A DNA stretch of 16,509 nucleotides. It comes from Flavobacteriaceae bacterium. Its GTDB lineage: Bacteria; Bacteroidota; Bacteroidia; Flavobacteriales; Flavobacteriaceae. The notes under the pieces were generated by a model. It ran no database searches. It was not told the DNA's origin and worked only from the letters and a program-made list of their open reading frames with translations. The number at the start of each line of letters is the position of its first letter. The first letter of the stretch is position 1. The stretch is taken from contig JACXVH010000029.1 of assembly GCA_014763515.1 (NCBI GenBank), positions 1 through 16,509 of the forward strand. The letters are read 5' to 3'. Made by a program: the position numbers and the translations under genes. Shown here one piece after another: positions 7,471 through 15,661 of the stretch.

Positions 7471-8298
7471 ATGACAAAATATTACCTACATATACTAATT
7501 TTCACATACCTAAATGTATTTTCTCAAAACGTTGGAATTAACACAACAAATCCAGGAGAAGAGTTACACCTTGCAGGTGAAAACTCCACTATAAGAGTTG
7601 AAGGTTTAAATGAAATAAATAATGTGAACAACCTTGGAACAAACTCCACTTCAAAAGTTTTTGTAAATGAATTTGGAGATTTAGTTCTAGGAGAATTAAA
7701 AGACAACATCCAATTAATTTTTGACTCTGATAATTATTTAAGAAATGTTTCAAACCCTACATCTTTAATATTACAAACTGGTGAAGGATCAGGTTTTAGT
7801 CAGGCAGGAATACCAACTTTAGGTTTAGCTGCTTCTTTTACACTAACAGCACCAGCGGTAGTCGAAATCAACTATTCTGTTTCTTGGAACTTAGGCAAAA
7901 ATGCTACTCCAACTTCTAGAATTGACGATTACAGAGCTCGAGTTGTCCAAACTGGTGTTTATTTTAGACTTAATAACTACACTGGACCAGCTGTTGTTAA
8001 TGATTATTTTGGCAATCCAATAAACGGTGGTGCTCTTTGTATAAATTCAAGTTGTACACAAGTAGCTGGCATGATTGGGATTAATGGCCAAATTTACAAC
8101 AATGAAGATAAAGATGAGGGAGTTTGGAGTGGCTTTAGAAATTCTGCTTCAGACTATGTTATATTAGGTCCTGGTACCTATACTCCTATGTTTGCTGCCC
8201 AATTAGAAGTAGGAGATACAAATGCCACGGGAGCTATAAAAATGTACCTAGGAGTCGAAAATGATGAGGTTCAGGTAATTGCACATTACTTTAATTAA
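7471..8298 (+). CDS. Secreted beta-rich protein of unknown function, paralogue 3
   Basis: An intact 275-residue homologue of the two preceding genes. It has a signal peptide (MTKYYLHILIFTYLNVFSQ), then the shared head NVGINTTNPGEELHLAG, STIRVEGLNEINN and KVFVNEFGDLVL. The downstream beta-rich part shares ASFTLTAPAVVEINYSVSW, VVQTGVYFRLNN and ASDYVILGPGTYTPMF with its neighbours, but has a longer Gly/Asn-rich insert (roughly residues 175-210) containing two cysteines (GGALCINSSCTQ) that could form a disulfide. Function is unknown; adhesin, fibre or envelope-associated protein are possibilities only. Its TAA shares bases 8295-8298 (TTAA) with the stop codon of the convergent AraC-type gene, leaving no room for a terminator between them. 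Confidence 0.85.
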   Translation: MTKYYLHILIFTYLNVFSQNVGINTTNPGEELHLAGENSTIRVEGLNEINNVNNLGTNSTSKVFVNEFGDLVLGELKDNIQLIFDSDNYLRNVSNPTSLILQTGEGSGFSQAGIPTLGLAASFTLTAPAVVEINYSVSWNLGKNATPTSRIDDYRARVVQTGVYFRLNNYTGPAVVNDYFGNPINGGALCINSSCTQVAGMIGINGQIYNNEDKDEGVWSGFRNSASDYVILGPGTYTPMFAAQLEVGDTNATGAIKMYLGVENDEVQVIAHYFN

Positions 8299-9161
8299 TT
8301 ACTTAAATTCAATAAATATTTTTTTGGTGTGGTTCCAAATTTTTTCTTGAAGGCAGCTATAAAATGACTACCAGTACTGTAGCCAATTTTTAAACCAACT
8401 TCATTTACATTATAAGAGCCGCTATCTAATAATTGTCTAGCGTAATCTAATTTATAATCTAGTAAAAAACCATAAACTGTATCTCCATAGATTTGTTTAA
8501 AACCCTCTTTAAGCTTTTTCAAATTTAACCCAGCACTTTCAGCTAATTCAACTAAGGTTGGAGGCTCGGCCATATTTGCTATAATAATTTCTTTTGCTTT
8601 TCTAATTTTTAAAATATTTTCTTCATCAATTAAAAACGGACATTGTTCTGCATTAGGATCCTCAGATTTGTTAAAAAACAAACTGATTAATTCATAAGCT
8701 TTTCCTTTATAATATAATTTCTTTATGGACTGACTTAAATTGTAATGAAATAATTGATTAAGTACAATTGACATAGAAGGATTAATATCGTCTTCTTTAT
8801 AATATTTTTTATCCATATTGTCTTGACTCAAAAAAGGAATATTTTCAGAATCACTAGAAAATAAACTGTGTAATTTTTTTATAGAAATAATCACAGAAAT
8901 AGACCATGAATTTGGCAACAAATCCAAATCCATTGGTAATTCTTTTTGTGGATTATAAAACAATAGTGATTTTTCTTCAAGCAAATCTAAAGTATAACTC
9001 CCTTGATTAAAAGTAAAAACACCTTTACCTTTTATACCAAAATGAAATTGTATAAGACCTTTACTTACAAACTTATTTATCTTAAAAATTTCATTCGAGT
9101 CATTTTGACATTTATATAATATAAAATCATTTTCTATTTTAATTTCTTCAAATGAACCCAT
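8295..9161 (-). CDS. AraC-family transcriptional regulator, divergent from hemA
   Basis: A 288-residue DNA-binding regulator. The N-terminal 175 residues form a sensor-like domain (QFHFGIKGKGVFTF, LLFYNPQKELP), not closely like sugar-binding AraC arms. The C-terminal AraC-type double helix-turn-helix is clear: helix-turn-helix 1 at about 202-223 (LVELAESAGLNLKKLKEGFK) and helix-turn-helix 2 at about 252-275, followed by the family signature around GYSTGSHFIAAFKKKFG and TTPKKYL. It is divergent from hemA across a 226-bp gap, an arrangement I associate with flavobacterial heme loci, so control of heme synthesis, perhaps in response to iron or heme, is plausible but inferred. The ATG at 9161 has a normal A/T-rich upstream stretch. 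The protein is complete and unremarkable in length. Confidence 0.92.
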   Translation of the reverse strand: MGSFEEIKIENDFILYKCQNDSNEIFKINKFVSKGLIQFHFGIKGKGVFTFNQGSYTLDLLEEKSLLFYNPQKELPMDLDLLPNSWSISVIISIKKLHSLFSSDSENIPFLSQDNMDKKYYKEDDINPSMSIVLNQLFHYNLSQSIKKLYYKGKAYELISLFFNKSEDPNAEQCPFLIDEENILKIRKAKEIIIANMAEPPTLVELAESAGLNLKKLKEGFKQIYGDTVYGFLLDYKLDYARQLLDSGSYNVNEVGLKIGYSTGSHFIAAFKKKFGTTPKKYLLNLSN

Positions 9162-9252
9162 AGCGATATTTTTTAAATTTGTAAAAGAAAAATATTTATT
9201 TTTTATTTAGAATTATTCTATATAACAATCTTTGAAAAGCCTTATATTATGA

Positions 9253-9260
9253 CAAATTTA
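9253..9260 (-). promoter_or_regulatory. Possible -7 box for the AraC-type gene
   Basis: Read on the minus strand this is TAAATTTG, matching the Bacteroidetes TAnnTTTG consensus, 92 bases before the regulator ATG. I see no TTG at the expected upstream distance, so this is a weak call. Confidence 0.25.
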
Positions 9261-9329
9261 AAAAAAATATCTCTTTTAAGACATTTTTAAAGAAAATAAC
9301 TTTCAGCGACACAAAAAGTTCTTCTAGCG

Positions 9330-9361
9330 TTGTTTTTATAAAATAGTTCCTCTTACATTTG
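9330..9361 (+). promoter_or_regulatory. Probable Bacteroidetes-type promoter of hemA
   Basis: A TTG at 9330-9332 and TACATTTG at 9354-9361 fit the flavobacterial -33 TTG and -7 TAnnTTTG elements with a 21-base spacer, inside the usual 17-23 range. Transcription would begin a few bases downstream, giving a leader of about 20 bases before the hemA ATG at 9388. It would drive the hemA-hemC-trkH-trkA-hemD-hemE run, because no later gap is long enough for another obvious promoter. The rest of the 226-bp divergent region is very AT-rich, and I see no clear operator palindrome in it. Confidence 0.5.
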
Positions 9362-9387
9362 TTTTACTTTTTAGGTAAGAGTACATT

Positions 9388-10635
9388 ATGGAGAATACTT
9401 TACATGGCAAACAACTATCTTTTTATGTTGTAGGTCTTAGTTATAAAAAAGCAGACGCTGAAATGCGCGGTAAATTTAGTCTAGATGATGCATCTAAAAA
9501 TAATGTATTACACCAAGCTAAAGATGAAGGTATAGAAAGTTTATTCCTAATCTCTACTTGTAATAGGACTGAAATTTACGGTTTTGCACGGCATCCCTTT
9601 CAACTAATAAAATTACTTTGCGATAATAGTCAAGGTACTGTTGAAGACTTTCAAAATGTAGCTTACATATATAAAAACAAAGAAGCTATTCAACATCTAT
9701 TTAAAGTTGGAACTGGTTTAGATAGTCAAATTTTAGGTGATTTCGAAATTATCTCTCAAATCAAACAAGGCTTTGTAGAGAGTAAAAAATTAAATTTAGC
9801 AAATGCTTACTTAGAAAGACTTACAAATGCTGTAATTCAAGCTAGTAAGAGAGTTAAAAATGAAACCGAACTTAGCTCTGGAGCAACATCAGTTTCTTTT
9901 GCAGCTGTTCAGTACATAATGAATAATGTTGAAAATATTGGCAATAAAAACATTCTACTTTTTGGAATTGGAAAAATAGGACGGAATACTTGTGAAAATT
10001 TGGTAAAACACACCAAAAACGAACATATCGTATTAATAAATCGTACTAAAGAAAAAGCTGAAAAAATTGCAGGAAAGTTTAATGTAATTGTAAAAGATTA
10101 CACAAACTTACAAGAAGAAATACATAAAGCTGATGTACTCATTGTTGCTACGGGAGCTCAAAACCCTACTATAGATGCATCTGTTTTAAATTTAAAAAAA
10201 CCATTATTAATTTTAGATTTATCAATTCCTAAAAATGTAAATGAAAATGTAAAATCGATTGAAGGCGTTACATTATTGCATATGGATCATTTATCTCAAA
10301 TTACAGATGATACATTAGAAAAAAGAAAACAATATATTCCGCAAGCAGAAGAAATAATTGAAGAAATAATTGAAGAATTTTCATCGTGGTCAAAAGCGAG
10401 AAAATTTGCTCCAACAATACATTCTTTAAAAGAAAAATTAGCTTCTATAAAACAAGCTGAATTAAATTATCAAAGAAAAAAACTCGAAAACTTTAACGAG
10501 GAACAAGCTGAAATTATTAGTAACCGAATTATCCAAAAAATTACTACTCATTTTGCAAATCATTTAAAGCAAGAAAACACTTCTGTAGATGAAAGTATTG
10601 AATGGATTGAGAAAGTATTTCAGTTAAACGACTAA
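9388..10635 (+). CDS. hemA: Glutamyl-tRNA reductase HemA
   Basis: Cytoplasmic enzyme that reduces glutamyl-tRNA(Glu) to glutamate-1-semialdehyde with NADPH, the committed step of the C5 pathway. The N-terminal catalytic domain shows VVGLSYKKADAEMRGKF and the active-site Cys in ISTCNRTEIYG (C58). A conserved loop appears as LDSQILGDFEIISQIKQ. The NADPH-binding Rossmann motif is LLFGIGKIGRN (190-200), and the helical dimerisation domain fills the C-terminus with many Lys/Glu-rich heptads. At 415 residues it is a normal length. The ATG at 9388 follows a good promoter by about 20 bases. It leads the plus-strand heme transcript, five bases from hemC. Confidence 0.97.
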   Translation: MENTLHGKQLSFYVVGLSYKKADAEMRGKFSLDDASKNNVLHQAKDEGIESLFLISTCNRTEIYGFARHPFQLIKLLCDNSQGTVEDFQNVAYIYKNKEAIQHLFKVGTGLDSQILGDFEIISQIKQGFVESKKLNLANAYLERLTNAVIQASKRVKNETELSSGATSVSFAAVQYIMNNVENIGNKNILLFGIGKIGRNTCENLVKHTKNEHIVLINRTKEKAEKIAGKFNVIVKDYTNLQEEIHKADVLIVATGAQNPTIDASVLNLKKPLLILDLSIPKNVNENVKSIEGVTLLHMDHLSQITDDTLEKRKQYIPQAEEIIEEIIEEFSSWSKARKFAPTIHSLKEKLASIKQAELNYQRKKLENFNEEQAEIISNRIIQKITTHFANHLKQENTSVDESIEWIEKVFQLND

Positions 10636-10639
10636 GATT

Positions 10640-11557
10640 TTGAAAACTATACGAATAGGTACTCGCGATAGCGAACTAGCACTTTGGCAAGCAACAACCG
10701 TTGAGAAAAAATTAAACGATTTAGGCTATAAAACTGAAATAATTGCAGTAAAATCAACAGGCGATTTAATTTTAGACAAACCTTTATATGAATTAGGAAT
10801 CACTGGCATTTTTACTAAAACATTAGATATTGCCATGATAAAAGGAGAAATCGACATTGCGGTTCATTCCATGAAAGATGTCCCTACACTACTTCCAAAA
10901 GGAATAAAACAAACAGCAGTTTTAGAACGAGCAAATGTCTTTGATATTTTAGTTCATAAAGGAAATGTGGATTTTTTAAACACCGAAGGAACTATAGCAA
11001 CTGGAAGTTTAAGAAGAAAAGCACAGTGGTTACACAAATTTCCAAATCATATAGTTGAAGATTTAAGAGGAAATGTGAATACTCGACTTCAAAAATTAAA
11101 AGATAACAATTGGAACGGAGCTGTTTTTGCAGCGGCTGGTTTAGAAAGAATCAATTTAAAACCCGATACTTTTATTAATTTAGATTGGATGATTCCTGCT
11201 CCAGCACAAGGAGCTATGCTAGTTGTTACCATGGAAGGAGATGCTTTTTGTGATGAAGCAATTTCTAAGCTTAATCATTATGAAACCGAAGTTTGTACTA
11301 CCATTGAACGTCAGTTTTTAAGAACTTTAGAAGGTGGTTGTACAGCTCCAATTGGCGCATTAGCTCAAATAGTTAACAACGAAATTCAATTTGAAGGTGT
11401 GTTGTTTTCATTAGATGGAAAACAAAATTATCATATCAAAAAAAATTGTACTTTTGATACATATAAATCTTTTGGTGAAGAATGCGCAAATGAAATATTG
11501 AAAAATGGAGGTGCGCTACTAATGGAGGAAATTCGCAAAACACTAAAGGTGAAGTAA
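10640..11557 (+). CDS. hemC: Porphobilinogen deaminase (hydroxymethylbilane synthase) HemC
   Basis: This cytoplasmic enzyme polymerises four porphobilinogen molecules into hydroxymethylbilane on a covalently bound dipyrromethane cofactor. The start IRIGTRDSELALWQA is diagnostic. The catalytic Asp lies in AVHSMKDVPT (D80), the substrate-binding arginines in TGSLRRKAQW and DLRGNVNTRL, and the cofactor Cys in LEGGCTAPIGA (C234). Its 305 residues are a normal length. The start codon is TTG (10640), four bases after the hemA stop. No ATG fits, and this TTG gives the expected N-terminus M-KTIRIGTR. It is followed after ten bases by trkH rather than by hemD. Confidence 0.97.
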   Translation: MKTIRIGTRDSELALWQATTVEKKLNDLGYKTEIIAVKSTGDLILDKPLYELGITGIFTKTLDIAMIKGEIDIAVHSMKDVPTLLPKGIKQTAVLERANVFDILVHKGNVDFLNTEGTIATGSLRRKAQWLHKFPNHIVEDLRGNVNTRLQKLKDNNWNGAVFAAAGLERINLKPDTFINLDWMIPAPAQGAMLVVTMEGDAFCDEAISKLNHYETEVCTTIERQFLRTLEGGCTAPIGALAQIVNNEIQFEGVLFSLDGKQNYHIKKNCTFDTYKSFGEECANEILKNGGALLMEEIRKTLKVK

Positions 11558-11567
11558 TTTACTTATA

Positions 11568-13349
11568 ATGGAAAGAGAATCCTTACTCAATTATATTATT
11601 CGGTTTTTTGACTTAATCGTTTTGCTATTTATAGTCTTTGATTTTGGTTACGATTTTCAAGAAAACTTCAATACACCGCATGTAATTGGATTAGTGTTTT
11701 TAACACTAGGTCTACTTGGTTTTAATACTTTTAAATTTTTTAAATACAAATACAAAAGTAACCGAAAAGTAGCTTTTGTTAATATGGTTATTTTAACCTC
11801 TTTGCTTTTTTTATCAGGGTTTACAGCGGTTTTAAATAGTGATTTTAGTGGCGCCTATATTCTTCAAAAAATAAAACCCATTTTAGAAGGTGGACTAATT
11901 TTTTACTTTTTACTAAGACTTTTAGTATTAGTTCGTCATATTTATGACATCTATTTTAACCCTGCAATTGTATTCGTAGGAAGTTTTATAATACTTGCGC
12001 TTTCAGGTGCATTTTTACTAATGTTACCCAGCGCTACTACTCATGGTATTTCATTTACAAATGCATTATTTACTGCTACCAGTGCTGTTTGCGTAACTGG
12101 ATTAGCTGTAGTAGATACCGCAAACGACTTTACCCTTGTAGGTCAATCTATTATATTAGTAATGATACAATTAGGAGGAATTGGAATTCTAACATTCACT
12201 TCTTTCTTCGCATTTTTCTTTAGAGGTAGTTCAAGTTTTAAAGAAGGATTAAATACTCGCGATTTCATTGCTCATGAAGGATTAAAAGATGTATTTAGAG
12301 CCGCACTAAATGTTGTTATTTTTACTTTAAGTGTTGAAATTGTAGGCGCAATTTTTATCTACACATCAATACTTGATGTTGATGCAATAACAAACAAAGC
12401 TTATTTTTCAATTTTCCATTCTGTTTCAGCATTTTGTAACGCAGGATTCTCCATACTTTCTTCTGGTTTATATGATGAAAGTATTCGATTCCATTATTAT
12501 TTCCAATGGATCATAATGACTTTAATTGTATTTGGAGGGTTAGGACACAATATTGTTTTTAATTTTTATCAATACATAAAAACCTATGTGATTGAATTTT
12601 TCGACAAAACAAGAATACAAACCTATGTGATTGAATTTTTCGACAAAACAAGAATACATAAAGATATCCGAATCATTACATTAAATACAAAAATCGTTAT
12701 TTATACAACAATTATATTACTAGTTAGCGGTTTCATATTTTTATTTATTTCAGAATATAACAACACATTAATAAATCATACTTCTGTATTTGGAAAAATA
12801 ACAAATGCTGCATTTAACTCTGTTACGCCAAGAACAGCCGGTTTTAATGTAATAGACTTTTCCGATATGACAGTTCCATCATTGTTATTCATTATCTTTT
12901 TAATGTGGATTGGGGCTTCTCCAGCTTCAACGGGTGGTGGAGTTAAAACTAGTACATTTGCTCTTGCCACTTTAAATATTTTTGCTGTAGCAATGGGTAA
13001 AAGTAGAATTCAATTGTTTGGTAGAAGAATTTCGGCAGAATCAACCTCACGAGCGTTTGCAATTTTATGTATTTCGCTTATTGTAATAGGTTTGGCCATT
13101 ATGGCATTATTAATTTTAGAACCCACTGGAACTCCATTACTAACAGTTGCATTTGAATGCTTCTCTGCGTATAGTACTGTCGGATTAAGTCTTGGATTTA
13201 CTCCTACATTATCAGAACCTAGTAAATATGTAATTATTGCGGTAATGTTTATAGGTCGAATTGGTATGCTCAACTTAATGATTGGTTTATTACGTCAAAT
13301 GAACCATCAATTCTATGAATACCCAAAAGAAAATATTTTAATAAACTAA
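11568..13349 (+). CDS. trkH: Potassium uptake membrane subunit TrkH/KtrB family
   Basis: A 593-residue inner-membrane K+ translocating subunit that partners with the RCK protein encoded next. The four pore-loop filters of the family are all visible with their selectivity glycines: TSAVCVTGLAVVD (G178), SAFCNAGFSIL (G293), NSVTPRTAGFNVID (G425) and SAYSTVGLSLGFTP (G539). Two to three extra hydrophobic segments precede the core (residues 10-120), as in some Bacteroidetes TrkH proteins. Between the second and third pore units, residues 339-351 (TYVIEFFDKTRIQ) are repeated at 352-364 with only the last residue changed, from a 39-bp tandem duplication. The frame is kept and the duplication falls in a loop, so function may survive. 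The gene sits ten bases after hemC, an unexpected place for K+ transport. Confidence 0.93.
   Translation: MERESLLNYIIRFFDLIVLLFIVFDFGYDFQENFNTPHVIGLVFLTLGLLGFNTFKFFKYKYKSNRKVAFVNMVILTSLLFLSGFTAVLNSDFSGAYILQKIKPILEGGLIFYFLLRLLVLVRHIYDIYFNPAIVFVGSFIILALSGAFLLMLPSATTHGISFTNALFTATSAVCVTGLAVVDTANDFTLVGQSIILVMIQLGGIGILTFTSFFAFFFRGSSSFKEGLNTRDFIAHEGLKDVFRAALNVVIFTLSVEIVGAIFIYTSILDVDAITNKAYFSIFHSVSAFCNAGFSILSSGLYDESIRFHYYFQWIIMTLIVFGGLGHNIVFNFYQYIKTYVIEFFDKTRIQTYVIEFFDKTRIHKDIRIITLNTKIVIYTTIILLVSGFIFLFISEYNNTLINHTSVFGKITNAAFNSVTPRTAGFNVIDFSDMTVPSLLFIIFLMWIGASPASTGGGVKTSTFALATLNIFAVAMGKSRIQLFGRRISAESTSRAFAILCISLIVIGLAIMALLILEPTGTPLLTVAFECFSAYSTVGLSLGFTPTLSEPSKYVIIAVMFIGRIGMLNLMIGLLRQMNHQFYEYPKENILIN
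12582..12659 (+). repeat. 39-bp in-frame tandem duplication inside trkH
   Basis: Two adjacent 39-base copies (12582-12620 and 12621-12659) begin ACCTATGTGATTG and end AGAATACA, and differ only in the last base (A versus T). The match also runs two bases (AA) to the left of each copy. The unit is 13 codons, so the reading frame is kept. Near-perfect identity points to a recent slippage or duplication event, or to an assembly error. Confidence 0.97.
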
Positions 13350-13361
13350 TAGTTATTTAAT

Positions 13362-14069
13362 ATGAAAGTCATTGTTTTTGGATTAGGAAACTTTGGTATG
13401 TCGCTTTCTTTAAGCCTTACCGAAACTGGTAATGAAGTGATTGGAATTGACAAAAACATGGAAAAAGTAAATCTCGTAAAAGATAAAATTTCTCATGCTA
13501 TTTGTATGGACTCAACAAATGAATTGGCCTATGAAGCCGTTCCTTTAAAAGATGCCGATAAAGTGGTAGTTGCTATTGGCGAAAACGAAGGTGCTGCCAT
13601 TATTACAACTGCAATAATTAAGAAGTTGAGCGATGTAAAAATTATTAGCCGTGCCTTATCTCCTATTCACGATACAGTGCTAGAAGCAATGGGAATTCAG
13701 AGTATAATTCATCCTGAACAAGAATCAGCAGATCGTTTAACTAAACAAATAAACTTTAAATCTACACTTGAAAATTATCAATTAGATGATAACTTCACTA
13801 TTTCTGAGGTGCTAGCAAAACCAGAATTTTTTGGTAAAACATTACAAGAATTAGACAGTATAGACAAATATCACCTTACGTTAATTACAATTATTCGAAA
13901 ACGTGAAAAACGAAATCTTATAGGTAAAAAAACAATAAAAAAAGAAAGTATTGGTAGGCCAATACCTGAAACTATAATTGAAGAAGGTGATATTTTGGTG
14001 GTGTATGGATATAATAAAGACATAGAATATTATTGTATAGATCAAGAAGAGCACGAAATTCGTAAATAA
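13362..14069 (+). CDS. trkA: RCK-type K+ uptake regulator TrkA/KtrA
   Basis: A 235-residue cytoplasmic regulatory subunit that binds nucleotide and gates the TrkH/KtrB channel. The N-terminal Rossmann fold carries VIVFGLGNFGMSL (G7, G9, G12) and an acidic residue ending the second strand (GIDKN, D30), typical of NAD(H)/nucleotide-binding RCK domains. Its C-terminal part (about 145-225) has the RCK_C layout, ending EEGDILVVYGYNKDIE. A single RCK repeat makes it like KtrA rather than the duplicated E. coli TrkA. It follows trkH by 12 bases, as expected for a functional pair. Its TAA shares a base with the hemD ATG (ATAATG), so hemD translation may depend on translation of this gene. Confidence 0.94.
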   Translation: MKVIVFGLGNFGMSLSLSLTETGNEVIGIDKNMEKVNLVKDKISHAICMDSTNELAYEAVPLKDADKVVVAIGENEGAAIITTAIIKKLSDVKIISRALSPIHDTVLEAMGIQSIIHPEQESADRLTKQINFKSTLENYQLDDNFTISEVLAKPEFFGKTLQELDSIDKYHLTLITIIRKREKRNLIGKKTIKKESIGRPIPETIIEEGDILVVYGYNKDIEYYCIDQEEHEIRK

Positions 14070-14719
14070 TGTATACGATTCTTTCTACTAAAAAACTAAC
14101 TGAAAAAAATAAAGTTAAACTTGAAAACTCAGGTTTTTTGGTGGTGGAAAAAAACTTCATCAAAACAAAATCAATTCCATTTTCGCTTAATGAAGTTGCA
14201 GAAAATTTAATTTTTACGAGTAAAAATGCTGTTAAAAGTGTTCTTCCATTCAAGAAGAAATTAATTGATAAAAATGCTTTTTGTGTTGGAGAAAAAACAA
14301 AAAAACAATTAGAGAAAAACGGGTTTAAAGTTATATTTCAGGCCGAAAATGCGGAAGCTTTAGCCAATAAAATATGTGAAAATTTCAATCATTTAAGATT
14401 TACCTTTTTTTGTGGAAATATTAGAAAAGCAACCTTACCTAATATCTTAAAAGAGAAAAAAATAGAACTGAATGAAATTGTAGTTTACAAAACCAAACTA
14501 AAATCACATAAAATCTCCGTAAAACTTGATGGCATTCTATTTTTTAGTCCATCGGGAATAAAAAGTTACTTACTAGAAAACGAGATTAAAAATGAAACTT
14601 GTTTTTGTATTGGTAACACAACGGCAGAAGCTTTACATGGAATAACTGATAAAATCAAAATTGCAAAAAAACAAAAAATAGAAGCGGTTTTAAAAGCTTG
14701 TATAAAACATTATAAATAA
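14069..14719 (+). CDS. hemD: Uroporphyrinogen-III synthase HemD
   Basis: This enzyme cyclises hydroxymethylbilane and inverts ring D to give uroporphyrinogen III. HemD is poorly conserved, but this 216-residue protein has the expected bilobal pattern: LIFTSKNAVKS (48-57), FCVGEKTKKQLEKNGF, FFCGNIRKATLP, LFFSPSGIKSYL (157-168) and CIGNTTAEAL (180-189). Its place just before hemE in a hem run supports the call. The ATG overlaps the trkA stop by one base (TAATG). The protein is Lys-rich and the gene ends six bases before the hemE start codon. Confidence 0.92.
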   Translation: MYTILSTKKLTEKNKVKLENSGFLVVEKNFIKTKSIPFSLNEVAENLIFTSKNAVKSVLPFKKKLIDKNAFCVGEKTKKQLEKNGFKVIFQAENAEALANKICENFNHLRFTFFCGNIRKATLPNILKEKKIELNEIVVYKTKLKSHKISVKLDGILFFSPSGIKSYLLENEIKNETCFCIGNTTAEALHGITDKIKIAKKQKIEAVLKACIKHYK

Positions 14720-14724
14720 AAGAA

Positions 14725-15660
14725 ATGATTAAAAACGATTTATTTTTAAAAGCCTTAAATAACGAAACTGTTGAACGTCCTCCCGTTTGGATGATGCGTC
14801 AAGCTGGAAGATATTTACCAGAATTTAGAGCATTACGCGAAAAATATGATTTCTTTACACGTTGTAAAACTCCAGAATTAGCTTCGGAAATTACTGTACA
14901 GCCTATTCGTATTGTAAAGCCCGATGCAGCTATTTTATTTTCAGATATTTTGGTTATTCCTCAAGCAATGGGAATTGATGTAGAATTAGAAGATGGAATC
15001 GGGCCAGTTTTACCAAATCCTATTCGTTCATTAAAGGATGTGGAACAAGTTCGTATTCCAGACATCAATGAAAGTTTAGGTTATGTAATGGATGCTATAG
15101 ACATGACGAAAGACATGTTGAACAATGAAGTTCCGTTAATTGGTTTCGCAGGTTCGCCTTGGACAATCTTTTGTTATGCAGTGGAAGGAAAAGGATCTAA
15201 AAGTTTCGATAAAGCAAAAGGTTTCTGTTTTTCAGAACCAGTTGCAGCACACCTATTATTGCAAAAAATAACCGATACAACAATTGCCTATTTAAAAGAA
15301 AAAGTGAAACACGGCGTAAATGCTGTACAAATTTTTGATTCTTGGGGCGGAATGTTATCACCAACAGACTATCAAGAATTTTCTTGGCAGTATATCAACC
15401 AAATTGTAGAAGCATTAGCAGATGAAACCAAAGTAATTGTTTTCGGAAAAGGATGTTGGTTTGCTTTAGGCGATATGGCAAAATCGAAAGCATCTGCATT
15501 AGGAGTAGATTGGACATGTTCTCCTAGAAATGCGCGTTATTTAACCAGCGGAAAAATAACATTACAAGGTAATTTCGATCCAAGTCGTTTGTTATCACCC
15601 ATTCCAACCATCAAGAAAATGGTTCATGAAATGATTGACGAATTTGGAAAAGATAATTAA
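14725..15660 (+). CDS. hemE: Uroporphyrinogen decarboxylase HemE, C-terminally truncated
   Basis: This enzyme decarboxylates the four acetate side chains of uroporphyrinogen III to give coproporphyrinogen III. The active-site motifs VWMMRQAGRYLPE (R25, R29) and ILFSDILVIPQAMG (D74) are intact, as are GFAGSPWT, IFDSWGGML and LQGNFDPSRLL. The protein is 311 residues; the family is usually about 340-355. It ends MIDEFGKDN, the point where homologues go on for about 30 residues with an NLGHG motif and a final helix. That part contains the His equivalent to His339 of the human enzyme, which contacts substrate. No remnant of it is visible downstream before hemF. The next gene starts after one base, so insertion of that gene probably caused the loss. 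Activity may be reduced or abolished. Confidence 0.95.
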   Translation: MIKNDLFLKALNNETVERPPVWMMRQAGRYLPEFRALREKYDFFTRCKTPELASEITVQPIRIVKPDAAILFSDILVIPQAMGIDVELEDGIGPVLPNPIRSLKDVEQVRIPDINESLGYVMDAIDMTKDMLNNEVPLIGFAGSPWTIFCYAVEGKGSKSFDKAKGFCFSEPVAAHLLLQKITDTTIAYLKEKVKHGVNAVQIFDSWGGMLSPTDYQEFSWQYINQIVEALADETKVIVFGKGCWFALGDMAKSKASALGVDWTCSPRNARYLTSGKITLQGNFDPSRLLSPIPTIKKMVHEMIDEFGKDN

Positions 15661-15661
15661 T

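Noticed and set aside
9162..9387. A small RNA, riboswitch or CRISPR-like repeats in the regulator-hemA gap
   Set aside because: The region is AT-rich with only 4-bp chance stems and no repeated units; promoter elements are all I can support.
15635..15661. An upstream start for the four-helix-bundle gene inside hemE
   Set aside because: The ATG at 15662 gives the family's standard N-terminus and the added residues are out-of-frame hemE sequence. A hemE fusion by frameshift was also considered, but I see no slippery site.
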